DNA from: Panopea generosa
Lineage: Eukaryota; Mollusca; Bivalvia; Adapedonta; Hiatellidae
DNA length: 64,000 nt
Direction of reading: 5' to 3'
Assembly: GCA_029582155.1 (NCBI GenBank)
Contig: CM055901.1
Location: 23,275,186-23,339,185 of the forward strand
In this document: in pieces, positions 38,265 through 51,479 of the stretch
Position numbering within the stretch: the stretch's first letter is position 1
How the letters are laid out: each line of letters begins with the position of its first letter
The notes under the pieces: model-generated
What the model saw: the letters and a program-made list of their open reading frames with translations, nothing else
Databases searched by the model: none
Told to the model about the DNA's origin: nothing
Made by a program: the position numbers and the translations under genes

Positions 38265-41200
38265 TGATGAACATTGAAAAATAATTTTCATTATTTAATC
38301 GCTTTACTATATCGCCAATAGAGTCTACACTGACATATGTGAATGACTTGATCGATGAAATAACAATATATGAACCAGTAATTACATGCAGTTCCCTTCT
38401 TTTTCTCTAAATTCCACACTCCTCTCCTTATTAAGTACGTGTTACTTGTTATCTTTATGGTGATGTGCATTCATTTGTACTTTTAGAAATGAGATGTCAG
38501 ATGATGACATAAACATTATTTTCATTTAAAAAAAAAACAGTTCAAATTTTGACTTGACACTTATCTTTCCAGAAATGGATGGTATGTCACTGAACATCAG
38601 CAGATTGAGGGATTGAAAAGCTTTATATTGTTAACTGCATTTGATATTGTTAACTGCATTTGATAAAGCTTTGAATTGAAGACATATCAATAAATCATGT
38701 AATCTACTATTGCGAGATTTAAACTATTAATCTGTCATTTGAAATTGTGTAACCATATTAGAATAATTAAGCACATTTTAGTCAACATTCTAAATTTAGT
38801 TTGAGAGCTATTGGGTTAGATAGTGTTGTTCAATGGTTCGACTTATAATACATCAAAGGAACAAACAAATCTAATACATAAAAATGAAAAATACCCAAAA
38901 CAGTTCATTTAATAGGGCATTAAGTTTACATAATTATATGTGTAAAGTAAACAATGCTTCATTTAATCTGAAGATACTTTGTAGTTAAATAAATAAAATT
39001 CAAATACCTCAGTGTCGGTATTTTTTATTTTCACTCAGGTAACATCACATAAAGATATATGGTAAAAAATACATGAGGTATAAAACATTTCAATCTTGCA
39101 TATACAGGTAGGATAGAAGTATAGCAGTGGTGAACAGTTTATTTGTTTGGTTCTGAATGCGCTAGGGAGAGCGTTTTCATGCTTTATCGAAAGTATATGT
39201 TTGTTGGGGCATTAAAAGTACATATTCATAATAAAATAATGGCATACGAGCAAAAAATGACAATAACAATAATTTAACACATATGACATTTAATGTTAAA
39301 ACAACAAACCTAATAACAGTTAGTTAGCTATGACTGAAACTCAGATAGATTAGCTAATCGACTGTCGACAAATGCATGAAAAAGTTTGATTCAAATTTAT
39401 TTTTCGTTATTTTGATATTATAGATATGGTTTTAAATTATTGTAAGATATGAGAAAACAGTTGTAGCCATTCCATGTACGTTGGGATCTATTCAGTAAAC
39501 ATATGTGAAATAATATACATTTGGAATCTATTATTTGGCTTGTGCTCAATTTAAACATATATTATTAATAGATTGCTCTGGCTAGTGGCAATCTTTTCAG
39601 TGAATCAATTAAATAAATGTATGTTCTATTATACTAGAATGACATGATAAAATAGTATTTATTGCTGCATACTTTAAACATTATATAAACATATCAATAT
39701 CTTGTAATATAGTACCCACATCAATTCGTCTGTCTGCATTAAAGTTTTCAAATATTGATAGTTGTCTTAAAAGCAATATGATGTTCCGACCCTATTGCTA
39801 GTTTTAGCAATTTCAGCATTTGACAGAATATATATTTTAGTAAAATCTCAGAAACATCATCATATAACATTATATGAGGTGTATCTGTCATCTTCAAAAT
39901 AACTAAAATAAATGATAAATTGATAAGGCAAAGTCTGACATATTCTTTCATTAGTATCGTTTTATGATGTGACTATGGAGAGTTGAGTGAAGTTCGGTAA
40001 TCCCGTGAACCTTATTTAAGCTCCCAAATGGCGGTTATGTTGCTGTTCCGATCTACTGCAATGGCCCCTCATGTCACCTTCTGTTTTGTTTATTTAATTT
40101 GATAATAATTATTTTACTTATGATAGATTTTCAGATGTACTGTAAAAGTATATATGTCCTTGTATGTCTCCTCATTGAAATAATATGTTATCTTATTTTA
40201 AGTCCATTAAGGCATGTTTACATAAATAGAATAACGATGCCTTTTCGATATTGTTAATTACAATAGATTGAATCTGTAAATAATCATAAAAAACATATCT
40301 ATTTTCCATGAGCGTAAGATTATTAATAATAAATTAACAATTAAGAAATATATACACTACTCAATTTTCATTAGAAGTCATCTGGATTTATTGATATTCC
40401 GTCAACAAGAGTCTGTAAATTTATAATTTCTCTCAACAATCTAATGAACAAATTTATAAAATTTCATTAAAGTTCAGACAGATTTTAGCATGTAACAACG
40501 TTTTGAAATGTACACCCCGCAAAATCAGTCTCATATTGGTATTGCTATATTTTATGTTTGCTACAAATGGCTATCATTCATGATACTGATATAATTGTGA
40601 AAATTATTTAGAAGGTGGTGCATTTCAAACATTTAATGCTTTGAGAATTTAAGTGAAATTTTGGAAAGTATGCATTATTCATTTTTTTATTGGATTGTAT
40701 ATCAAAATATGAAATGTACAAACTCCTTTTCCTAAAGTATGAAATATGAAAATCGGGAAGAAGTGCATATATATTAATAGTTCGCTAAAATAGGCCGTTA
40801 CACTAGTTCGCAGAAGAGTTTAATTCTTACTGCTATAAAAATGCGTTATGGTAAGGAAGTTTTTTAATAGTGCATAGTTATATATGATTTGAATTACAGG
40901 TTGACTGCAAACTTTGACAATAATAATATGAGTGTCCTCGTCATTTATTTAATTGTAATCTGTCTCCTCCATTGGTATAATCGTTATGATGTCTGTTATG
41001 TCTTAGTAAGCAATAAGACAACAATGCGCCGTCAATTAGACATTCATTTGCATGAGACTAATTGTTTGGCCATAAAGTTAATATGTTATCTTTTGTACCT
41101 AACCAACGTCATAATCGTAATGTACAGGCGCCAAATATCGGTACAATGTGCATGCATGGTGCTCGTCAATTACTCATATATTTTTCTGTTTGACAGATAA

Positions 41201-43029
41201 TCAGTTTATCTGTTTTGCGTGTTTGTGTAGGGAAAACAAGATAACTTGATTCGATTAAATTAGCACAGCCCTATTTCCTAAACTTTGTGGATGCAAATTG
41301 GAAATTATGAGACATGTTTGAATACATGAACTATTGAAGTTATCATGCATATGCAAAATGTGAAAAAAACTTATTTTAGCCGATTTAAATTAATTTATTA
41401 AGGTACTTCACGTTCCTTAATCGTATAATATATATTCCTTCATAATAACAGGATAAAATAAATTTACAAAAAAGATTGTTGCATCAGAAGAGAACAACGT
41501 CGCCTTAGCAGCACACATTCATCTAATGCAAAGTATTAAAGAAAGACAATGCAAACAAAGAAAGCTTATAAAATCAGCAACATCAGCGACAGATACGAAA
41601 GACGCATTGAATGTATACACTTCATTTCATAGTCCAATAATATCTTATACATTCCACATAATTCGCCAAAACGTGACTACACGATTGGTAAAACTTCGAA
41701 AGAATGGAACTTAATTGAACTTTTGTTCTAAAGTATCATAAACAGACGTGTATATGTTTTTGGAGAAGGTATAAGTATTGAAAAACCGTCTGCTATTGTA
41801 ATATAAATCATGTTCAACATAGTTCATAACATTTAAACACTTGTTTGTTCATAGATTATTGATTTATTTAAAATTAAAAAGACAATGTATGTAAAGATTA
41901 AAACGCAGCGTTTCAAAGACAACACAATAGAAAATATAATAATAGCGCATTAATAAAATTAAAATAATTGACAAGTGACACCAGCATGGAACATCTAAAT
42001 GGAAACTTAGCTCTGCGTAACGGATGCCTACACTATCGCTCTCTCCTTGCAGCTGCATCATAAAACGAGACATTATATTAATTAAGGATAGTTCCGCCAG
42101 AAAATCTTCTTGGAATACTGCAGATGTGTATTCTCTAAAGGATAATGTTACTTGATAGCAATAAGAAACGAAGTTATGCTATTTGCTGATAACACGATGA
42201 GTTTACAATATAATGACAATTCAGGATACACGAGGGTGAGGTAGGGACCCGAACTGAGTACCTTTACCAGTTTTAATCCCTATGAGGAAGTTGCTATACT
42301 TTAGTTCCCAGTGTCTTTGTTCGTCGCACGAACAACAAAAGATGAAATGGAAAATGCTGACTTTGTAAAGTCGTTGAGATTGATAATCAGAGGAACATGG
42401 CCCGTTTTATTAACATTTTGGTATATTCAGTACATAAAGGTTAATAATGACAATGATTCAGTATTTTCTTAATATTGTTAAACACATCACCGTCGAGACT
42501 GGTTAAAGAGAGAAAAACTTGTGTCGTCAAAGTTACCGTGGAAGAATCAAGAAAACATATTTTCACATAATTTACGGTGCAGTGGTGTTATAAACCTATG
42601 GCATATTTTTATAATAACCTTGTATAATATCTCTACCGAATCATTGTTCAACGTTTTCTGTATAACTCGGCTCTCTTACGTAAAATGCCGAAGTGCTTTC
42701 CGATTTGTCCGAACATATTAACGACATTGTTATGATAATTTGACCGTGTTTTCAAACGTTATGTCATACGACAACTGACGGAAAATAATTTGAGCGATTT
42801 TGTCTCATTCTTTATTGAGATAATCTAAACAATAGATGGTAAATGCCATAAATATTTAAAGAAATGCACATGTATATTCCTTATGGTGTAGCTAGGGTAA
42901 AATCCCCTCCGAATGAGATATAACAAATTACTTTGTCCGTTGCATAAAAGTAAATATATATCGAAGTTCATTTATTTTATTATTTCACCTGTATGTATTT
43001 TTCTGTTAATACAACAAAAGGTTTAGATG
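38265..43029. other. AT-rich stretch, no gene seen
   Basis: The 103-codon frame at 40889-41200 has hydrophobic stretches but no recognisable family and no splice context. A doubled ATTGTTAACTGCATTTGAT occurs near 38626-38664. An imperfect inverted pair (GTTTTGAAATGTACACC near 40499 and GGTGGTGCATTTCAAAC near 40617) could be the ends of a ~135-bp element. Confidence 0.5.
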
Positions 43030-43150
43030 TGCTGCCATTGTGTCTATGATTTTCATTGTAATTAGGTGCTCTCGCCGTAGTTTTGTGTGTAAGTTTATAT
43101 TTGGTTGTTCACAAATAGATATCTTAATATTATATATACATGTATATATA
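43030..43150 (+). repeat. Diverged relative of the unique segment inside the 42-bp array
   Basis: GTGTCTATGATTTTCATTG, then AGGTGCTCTCGCCGTA, then GGTTGTTCACAAATAGATATC, aligns with 14305-14400 (and 16900-17000): ATCTATGGTCTGCATTG, AGGCGCATTCGCCGTA, GGTTATTCACAAATAATTATC. Both lead into a TATATA stretch. This shows the segment is itself a dispersed repeat. Confidence 0.72.
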
Positions 43151-43204
43151 TCCTACATTGTGAATGTGCATCTGAAAAGATCATACAATCGGATATTCCG
43201 TTGT

Positions 43205-43390
43205 TGTAATATATAACAGCAATCATATAACATGATTGATTTAAGAGAACCTCCATACGAGCAGAAAATGTAAAACCATCTGTTGTTATCTCCCACTCTC
43301 TTTCTATATAACTGTAATCATATATGATTGATTAAAAAGAACCACAATACGAGCAGTTAAATTCAAAACATTTGTTGTTATTGTTGAAGT
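43205..43390 (+). repeat. Diverged tandem duplication of ~95-110 bp
   Basis: Two units share ATATAAC, AATCATATAACATGATTGATT or AATCATATATGATTGATT, AGAACC, ATACGAGCAG and CTGTTGTTAT or TTGTTGTTAT. One precedes and one follows the CTCCCACTCTC stretch near 43290. Confidence 0.7.
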
Positions 43391-43431
43391 CTTATTCGTT
43401 CATTCAACCAAATAATTTCTTTGGGTTTTTC

Positions 43432-43452
43432 GGGGGAGGGGGGGGGGGGAGG
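43432..43452 (+). repeat. G-rich tract
   Basis: Nineteen G residues, interrupted by single A residues, in an AT-rich background. Shorter than the run at 12675 and not next to a visible duplication. Confidence 0.9.
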
Positions 43453-43829
43453 TTAACAGTAGGTCAGTTATTTAACATCAGTCAGCTCAACTAATCACCA
43501 TTCCTGGAATCGGCTAGAAGATTGAAGACAGATATTTGAACCTATTCTATAAATACAAACTGTATTTTATGTTTAACAAAATAAGATCTGTCAAATAATT
43601 CACGTGATATCAGTAAGGCGATTGAACAAAGCTGCACAAAATTGATCCAGAAGGAATAATCTTATACCGTTTTAATATATGTTTGTCTGATTTTGGTCAT
43701 TTCCGGAGAAAATAATTTGTCTGATGTTCCGCAGAATTGTGTTGTGCTCGGTGTCATTAATTCTAAGCTTATGTTTGCGCCGGTCTTTTGTGTTAGTCGG
43801 CACGAGTTTGTCGTCAATTAACTTGTATG

Positions 43830-44126
43830 CCGTCTACAGTAACTGATTAATATATAAACATATTGTAATATACCGTCTACAGTAACTGATTAATACATAT
43901 ACATATTGTAATATACCGTCTACAGTAACTGATTAATACATATACATATTGTAATATATCGTCTACAGTAACTGATTAATACATAAACATATTGTAATAT
44001 ACCGTCTACAGTAACTGATTAATACATATACATATTGTAATACACCGTCTACAGTAACTGATTAATACATATACATATTGTATTATACCGTCTGCAGTAA
44101 CTGATTAATACATATACATATTGTAT
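43830..44126 (+). repeat. 43-bp minisatellite, seven units
   Basis: CGTCTACAGTAACTGATTAA starts at 43831, 43874, 43917, 43960, 44003, 44046 and 44089 (within a base), so the spacing is 43 bp. Units differ by one to three substitutions (for example TACATATACA against TATATAAACA). The sharp period and high identity indicate recent homogenisation. Confidence 0.96.
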
Positions 44127-44230
44127 GTTATTCCCCTATAGATTGGTCGATGAGTAAATGTTGATTATATTACTTGTATATTGACACACTCTATGCTGTT
44201 ATGTATCTAACCCAAACTCTCCACAATTTT

Positions 44231-44513
44231 GGTCTGATTCTTTCACTAGTTCACCACGTTGTATCTCTTGGTCTGATTCTTTCACTAGTTCACCACGGTG
44301 TTTCTCTTGGTCTGATTATTTCACTAGTTCACCACGGTGTATCTCTTGGTCTGATTATTTCACTAGCTCACCACGGTGTATCTCTTGGTTTTATTCTTTC
44401 ACTAGTTCACCACAATGTATCTCTTGGTCTGATTCTTTCACTAGTTCACCACGGTGTATCTTTTGATTTCTTGGTCTGATTCTTTCACTAGTTCACCAGG
44501 TTGTGTCTCTTGA
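44231..44513 (+). repeat. 39-bp minisatellite, about seven units, in one open frame
   Basis: GGTCTGATTCTTTCACTAGT followed by TCACCACGGTGTATCTCTT repeats every 39 bp from 44231, with a ~6-base insertion before the last unit. Since 39 is divisible by 3, a 101-codon frame (44174-44479) runs through it with a 13-residue hydrophobic repeat (LGLILSLVHHGVS). I take it as non-coding, because nothing outside the repeat resembles a protein. It lies only ~105 bp from the 43-bp array. Confidence 0.94.
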
Positions 44514-47500
44514 ACATACACTATATGTAAAGTTTACATATTGTTGAATAAACTATCTCTTTACTAGCTAATCTTTAACCCTCTTTGGTTAATGTCGAAG
44601 TTACATTACGGATTTAGCATAACATTGAACGGATGCATTTGCTTATTAATAAATACATTTACCAATAATTACATGATAACATTATTTTTTTTTATATTAA
44701 TAGTTCTCCAATATACACGAACATGACGTACCTATAATATCACATGAAATCAATTTGTTTTTTTTTGTATTTTTGTAAACGACGACAGGCTATGATGATC
44801 AAATTCATATAAAATATATGTTCTGTTCTGCTTTTATATGTTTCGTGCTTAGATATTCATGTTTAAGAATGTGCGTGCTAAGTCGAAATAAAATTCATTT
44901 TTGTTGATCTGTTCTGTTTGTCATGATTGATTATAATAACATCAAGTTTTAAATGTTCTAATGTTGTTCCAGCAGCGTTTGATGAAAATCACTTCAATGT
45001 TGATTCCTTCATACAGTACAGACATTTTCTTAGTTGAAACAATCTATATACTTATTATCAATAAATGTTCAAATGAAATTGCAAGAAGTATAAATACAAT
45101 ATAACACAAATAGCTTATTCTTTTAGGCTAAATTGGGTTTATTAAAATCCTAGTAAAATCATTAAGGTAGCACATGTTCTGTATCTCTTTTAGTTCCATA
45201 GTTCACGGAGTGGAATAATGAGACAGATTGTTATAATAGCTTATTAAAACAAAACAATTGACATTAATTAGTTCAATTAAAATCAATTAAATCATTGATT
45301 ATAATTAACATACTGTTTCACATTCATAGTACGGAACTTTTTCTTTATCAATATAGCATTATTAAGGTTATGATATTGAACCAATAATTATGTATTTTTA
45401 AGATGTCGTTTCCATTAATGTCGTCCCAACATTTTCCATTATGTTTGCAAACATATCGGCGAAACTGTGTTCCTACTCCAAAGATTGGGAGAAAAAAATT
45501 AAAGTGTTTGAACATAAAAAATATTTTGTTCCTGTGGAATATTAAAAAAAATGCAACCTATATACATATAGTGAGAATGTCTTAATTAATTATTAAACTC
45601 AGGAAATGCGTTTGCAAATAATTCAAATAGAAATATCTAAGGTTTTGCTGATTATAATAACTTTTGACAAAACGAGATTCATTAAGTTTAGAATTAAGTC
45701 AGCACTTATAAAAACTGAAGTTTATTTTCGCATCGTCTCTATAAGGAATGATAGGAATTAATGACACTTTTAATAACACTTTGCTTCTTTTATTTCCCTC
45801 AGTCATTGTTTTACGTGAGGGTACCGCCAGTTTTGATGATAAGTGACATTATTTAGATATCCGTTAGTCTGAAAAGTTCTCGAAATAGTGCGTACCAAAG
45901 CTATATAGAAACACGGGGCGATATAAACGAAAGACGCCAAGCATTGAATCTAATTATTTTAAAAAGAAAATATAATTGGTGGGTTACTGCCAGATTCGTT
46001 ACAAAAACGTCTGTTGGGTGTTCTGAAATTGGAATTACGGCGTGGAAGATTGACATTGGGTGCACTCATAACCTGAATGACAATATTTTGACAGCAAGCA
46101 TATTGGAGGAACAGTGTTTCTCAAGCAAATCTTGAGCAAAAATCTAAAGCAATTGAATATAAAAGTCAGATTATTCATGTGGAATAAACTGGTTATTTAA
46201 ATCTAAATGTATGTTAACTTTTGTGGTAAGCACCATCAATTAACACACACACAATTGTGTGTATAAACCATTCCAATTATAGATAACTCTTATAAATATA
46301 AACACACAAAAACAACCCCAATAAAATAAAATTCATGTAATTAGTGCCCCTATATCTTTTCTGTAAAAATGGATACACCAAAATACATATTTAATATTTA
46401 GTAAGGTCCTACACCAAGCCAGCCACTATAGACTTAAGAGAGAAAAATCTCCTGAAGTCATTAGACAACATAATTTTCTTATACTATCATCTGCTGTGTC
46501 AAATTATATTTTATTTCTGTTTGATTTTTGTTTTAGCTCGAGCTACAGTCTATAATTTGTTGAGACTGGTGTGTCCCTTTAAGATTAATGTATATATGTG
46601 TATTCGGTGAAAGGAAAAAGAAAGTATACATACCTACATACCATAAACGTCAACTGGTCAAGGAACAATAAATGTACTGCATATAAATTTTGTATATCTA
46701 TATTTCATCATATTGTTGAATAAAAAAACAAACATATAATTCATTTCAAAGCAAAACAATAAGAAAAAATCAGTTCATTTTCCATCACATGAATAAATTA
46801 GTCAATAATGAAATAATTTTAAAATACCAAAATGTATGCTTTCTTTTTCCATTCAGTGTATATATATATATATATATGAATGTACGTTACAACTTGACTG
46901 ATACATATATTTGTACGGTTTGTTGAGGGATGGTCCATCCCGACCCTCACAGACCTATTACGGGCTTATTAAATGTATCACTTTTTAGTAATTGAAATTA
47001 ATAAAAAAAATAAAATAAATAAATAAAACAACTATTGTGTTAAGGACTGTCCTCTTTAAATGCCTCAAGATGTACTTCGTGTTTTGAGGCATTTGTTGAA
47101 GCTTCAGATTTTAAAGTAAATCCTTGGAAAATGTGTGATTTAACATTTAAAACTTACTCTTATATATAAACAGTAATAATCTGAAATGTAAAATATGTAT
47201 AAGTGAAGTCTGCAAGTGTGAAAAAAAATTTATTGTAACCTTCTGAAACAACATCCTTAATATATATTTGTATTTACAAATACCTAAATCAAAGCATCTC
47301 TGATAATTTAATCACGTGCTGTTATATAATGTTATGCAATGGTCATTTATAGATATCCATATCGAGTTAACATAACAGTGACAAAACAAATCAGCTATGC
47401 AAGTATAAAATTCGTAACCGAAGAACATGGTCTAATGATTTAAGACTTCTGTTTTGCTCTGAAATGGATATTTTGTATTTGTTCGAGTAGAGACGGATAA

Positions 47501-48149
47501 TTGAATCGAAATGACGATGCATCATAACTTTCACACAGTTAACGTGACAGTTTAATGGATTAAATTATGGCTTTCTCGAAAAGAAACTTCTCTGATTTGT
47601 GTGCGTTTCTTCTAATATATCTTTAGTCATCCACTCAGTGAGCTCCATGATAGAGTGCATGTTGAGTACGTCAATGTGATGTTAGAAACTTTTGAATGCA
47701 TATATATTTTATTACGAACTCGCGTTTGACCACACGTGATATTTAAGGTATAACCATATACAAGGTAAATATTATATTTAAGGGAATTTCAGTGCCTTAA
47801 CCTTATATTTTAAAGGTTTATGAAATGGGACTTTACAAGAAATACAAATAAATCATTTAGATAAGTGTTATGTACAAAAACATGAAATTCGTGAATGGTT
47901 TGTTTTAAAAGATTTACCGGTACAAAACAAACGAACATATCCATATTTAGCCATTTATTCAAAGAAAATGAAATCACCACGTGAAACGTGTGTTTGGTTT
48001 TACACTTTACCAAAATGAGAAAGTATAAACTCTACAGGACACGTGCAATTTAAAGGACACGGCGAATGTGTTACTAGTATATTAGGTTACTTTAGCTCCA
48101 TTGTGTAAGCTTGAATCATATATGAATCGATATTGAGTATTTTGCTGAC
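44514..48149. other. AT-rich stretch, no gene seen
   Basis: No recognisable coding region. It contains a small CA/TG palindrome near 46244-46261, a TA run near 46857-46877, an A-rich AAAT-type stretch near 47004-47029, and a perfect 11-bp hairpin at 47058-47094. Confidence 0.5.
47058..47094. other. Perfect hairpin, 11-bp stem and 15-base loop
   Basis: The left arm AAATGCCTCAA (47058-47068) and right arm TTGAGGCATTT (47084-47094) pair without mismatch. The loop is GATGTACTTCGTGTT. The stem is too short for a microRNA precursor and no poly-T terminator follows. It may be part of an unrecognised element, since AGGACTGTCCT, another palindrome-like stretch, lies just upstream. Confidence 0.75.
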
Positions 48150-48275
48150 TAGTACTGTAACTGAGTCTCGTTTTGAAAGATCATCGAGTTGAGCATGGAG
48201 TTAAACATGCAACCTCTGGTGTCAGGAGCAAACATTCTATTCGCTACCACACTTAATTCAACCACTCTCGATACA
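48150..48275 (-). mobile_element. SINE family B, degraded copy
   Basis: On the minus strand there is GAGGTTGCATGTTTAACTCC at the B-box position, then CAACTCGATGATC, TTTCAAAACGAGACTCAG and ACAGTACTAGT. This follows the order of the copy at 28916-29075. The A box and tail are not recognisable, so this is an old fragment. Confidence 0.6.
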
Positions 48276-50975
48276 CCACCGCACGCTGTATTAAAATTTA
48301 TCGCTTAAATTATGCTTTTATGACAATGTCATTCCTTTATCGACAAGCAGGTAATTGTTAGCATCTGAATATTTTGATAGTGCAACGTTTAACCAAAATC
48401 ATTACACATACCACATTAAGAATTATTTAGATTGTTTGACGTTATTCATGTATACACATCCTTACACCAGTATGTTGCACTACTGCTAACTGTTTCTGTT
48501 TTTCTTTCTGATAATTTATCTTTGAATTATTGGATCAGTCAATATGTTACTAGAAATTACGATACAGACAAAGATTTAGTTTTATATTCACAAATAAATT
48601 TGACATCATGTCAAGTATAACACTGAAGAATATACGCAAAATTGCTTAGCATTAGATAGAATATGCAAATACAATAATACAGCAAAGAGACTATACAATC
48701 GCTCACGAGGGACTTTTAACCGTTCCTGATAATCTATTATGCGGATTTAAATATTGGTGAATAGATCAGAAAATATAATTAGTATGTCAGATGAATAAAT
48801 AGGAAACGTTACACAATATCATTGATACATTTTATCTTCAATTCGAAGAATCCCATTCTGGATGTTCATATTCTTTGAAATACGTATCATAGTTCAATTT
48901 GAACTGTCAGTTGACTTCGCAAATCAATAAAAAATGTTGGAAATGGTTGTATAACATAATCCATGTATATAGTAATAATATATAGTATAAATACATCGCT
49001 ACAAATTAATGCTTTGTCTCGGCCTAGTTTGTATTGCTAGCTTTGTTTTAATAGATCGACACCAAATATTTATACCTGTTTTTTTTTAATTACACCTTAT
49101 AACTATTAAGATGTGTAATGATGGACCGATTTCATCAACATATTGTAACACTTGTTTTTTGTTTTGTCAGTTTAGCAAATTTACATATAAGTTTGGATAT
49201 GAGTGCACTAGATATCTATAAAATATATTTTGATATGGTAAGAGGAACCCCTGATGTGTACACAATGTCAAGGGTGATAGTCTTGCGTCAATCCAAGATT
49301 AGCCAACTGTACTTATATCATTATTCGCATGTATCTTACTTAATTGTCAAATATGGCTGAGATATGCCGATTATCTGTTATCTTTAGTTTTATATAGTTT
49401 GTAATTGATGTAATGTAAGTATATAAAGAAGTAAATGAATAGACGTTGTTTTCTTTCGTTATTGATACAATCACGACGAAATGGATAAGTTGGTGGGGGG
49501 AAATTAAATAGCATTAATAAGAACACAAGTATTTTTAAAACAAATAAAGTAGATATTTTTATACTCCCAAGTTACTTTACAAACGTATACTTGTATATCA
49601 GGATTAAATGCTTTATAACCAACTGTGTATATACTTAAATTAAATACACATTGGTAGAGACACTGCGTGACTGGTGTTAACTACATTTTCACTCCATATT
49701 CACTAAAATGAATCACACTATTATAATTCAAGCTAACACCCCAGATTAATTTAAGCGTGGATCACAATAATTACAGTTGTTACAGTCTTAAAGAGCTACT
49801 TTCACGATAAGAGCAACATGGAGATTTTTAGATAAGCTGAACAAATATCAGAATAACTTAATATTCTGATTGCTGTATTGTTGATAACGTTTAGTTTGAC
49901 CTTCAATTTTATTATTGGATATATGTCAAACGTGTGCACATTATATATACTCATAATATCTTAGAACAGCTTAATACAATAGTTAAGGTCTAAATTATGG
50001 AAATCAAATGTGTCAAACTGTGACCGTTTAATCATCAAAAAACTGCACTTTTTGTAGCAACCACATTTTTTATTGATTCTTTACTAATTTTACATAAAAT
50101 TTATAAAACCCATATTATGCTAATTTTTAAACCACCCCTGATGTACTGGAGTAATAAGTATTCGCTGGCCATGTTATTTGAAAGCTACGCCTTATGCTTG
50201 ATATTTATTTTCCTTTTTTTTCATTATAGCACATATTTCGAAGGGTTGTTGAGTCTATAGCGGCAACGCGAAGATCATTTGAAAAACCTGCAAATTTGGG
50301 ATTAAAAGTGAGATACGATAACCATGAAATAACTTTTTCCTTTCATATTCATGATTAATGTCTAATGTTATCTTTATTTTCGAATAGCAGTACACTATAA
50401 ATTCCATGCGTATATAATGCGAAGTATATGAAAAAATAGCATTTTTTTTCTATTGCAGGTTTGCTTATGTTGCGTCATGCTTTGCTAGTTCATTGCTATA
50501 TGGTAATTACACATCAATGCATAAGCTACTATTTTTTTATATATATTTTATCCCACTTTGTATCAAAGATGAAATAAACACATTGTTGTTTTTTCTCTTC
50601 TAATCTTTTCCACTACATTTTACTTTACCACGTGTTTTATGTAAGTTACATTATGTTAGTGTAGGCCAGACCTTCTATTTATAACAACCAAACTACTCTT
50701 GAATGTGCATGTGATTAAAATATTATTTTAGAACCTATTCAATAACTTATTGCTATAGACACAATATTTCAATAAAGGTATTTGAAAAGATAACTATATA
50801 TATATAAAGATAATGTATATACCCAACGGGAGGAATTACAAAATAAAATCCCAATCGGTGTAACAAAGTAACACATGATTAACAATCCAAAATTTAGATG
50901 GTGGTTAGAACTCATATTTAATATATTTTTATTACGAAAACAACATATGAAATATCTCATAAAACGCTCAATTAT
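48276..50975. other. AT-rich stretch, no gene seen
   Basis: The 80-codon frame at 49118-49360 has a leader-like hydrophobic start but no recognisable family. Pyrimidine tracts ending in AG near 50237 and 50458 look like splice acceptors, but no coherent exon follows either. Confidence 0.5.
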
Positions 50976-50987
50976 TTAAATATACCA

Positions 50988-51300
50988 GACCGCGGTGTGG
51001 TCTAGTGGCAGAGCGTCCGCCTCGTATGCGGAAGGTCATGGGTTCAATCCCCGACCGGGTCATACCAAAGACTTTAAAAATGGTAATAGAAGCTTCCTCG
51101 CTTGACGCTCAGCATTAAGAGGAGAGTTCTAGGTCTGGTCGGCCAGGTGTCAGTATAATGTGAATGGGTGGGGTATCATACCATGTGCCTGCGACATGAT
51201 GTGACAGCGCTTAGAATACCGTCTCAAGCAGACACCGTCGCGATATGACTGAGAAAGTGTTGAAAGCGACGCTAAACACCATACAACAACAACAACAACA
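50988..51300 (+). mobile_element. SINE family A, full-length copy with perfect 12-bp target-site duplication
   Basis: The head is tRNA-like: A box TGGTCTAGTGG (50998-51008), an anticodon arm TCCGC-CTCGTAT-GCGGA with anticodon CGT at 51023-51025 (as in tRNA-Thr), and B box GGTTCAATCC (51041-51050). A ~200-bp tRNA-unrelated body follows, then a 3' part GCGACGCTAAACACC ending in (CAA)n. TTAAATATACCA is repeated exactly at 50976-50987 and 51301-51312. The (CAA)n tail and full length imply mobilisation by a partner LINE. Intact pol III boxes mean it could be transcribed. It shares its body with 6320-6600 but is clearly better preserved. The central domain may be one of the known SINE core domains; I could not decide which. 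Confidence 0.95.
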
Positions 51301-51479
51301 TTAAATATACCAAAAATTTAACTGCAGAATTTAGTTTCAAATTTAGTTGCAGAATAACATATAAATACTGTATAGAAACGTATAATTATTGTACAGTTAC
51401 TGAGGAAAATATTATGTATTTCATCGAATTAAGGTTTGGGGTACGTTTTCTAACCTTTGTAAATTTAAGAATTTTGTAC

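Noticed and set aside
47058-47094. microRNA precursor hairpin
   Set aside because: The 11-bp stem and 37-base total are too short for a Drosha/Dicer substrate.
50237-50520. Possible exons after pyrimidine tracts ending in AG
   Set aside because: No open frame with a matching donor site and no recognisable peptide; T-rich tracts before AG are frequent in this AT-rich DNA.
50998-51060. Functional tRNA-Thr(CGT) gene
   Set aside because: The tRNA-like part has an extra body and (CAA)n tail, lacks a 3' acceptor-stem partner and is bounded by a perfect target duplication, so it is a SINE head.
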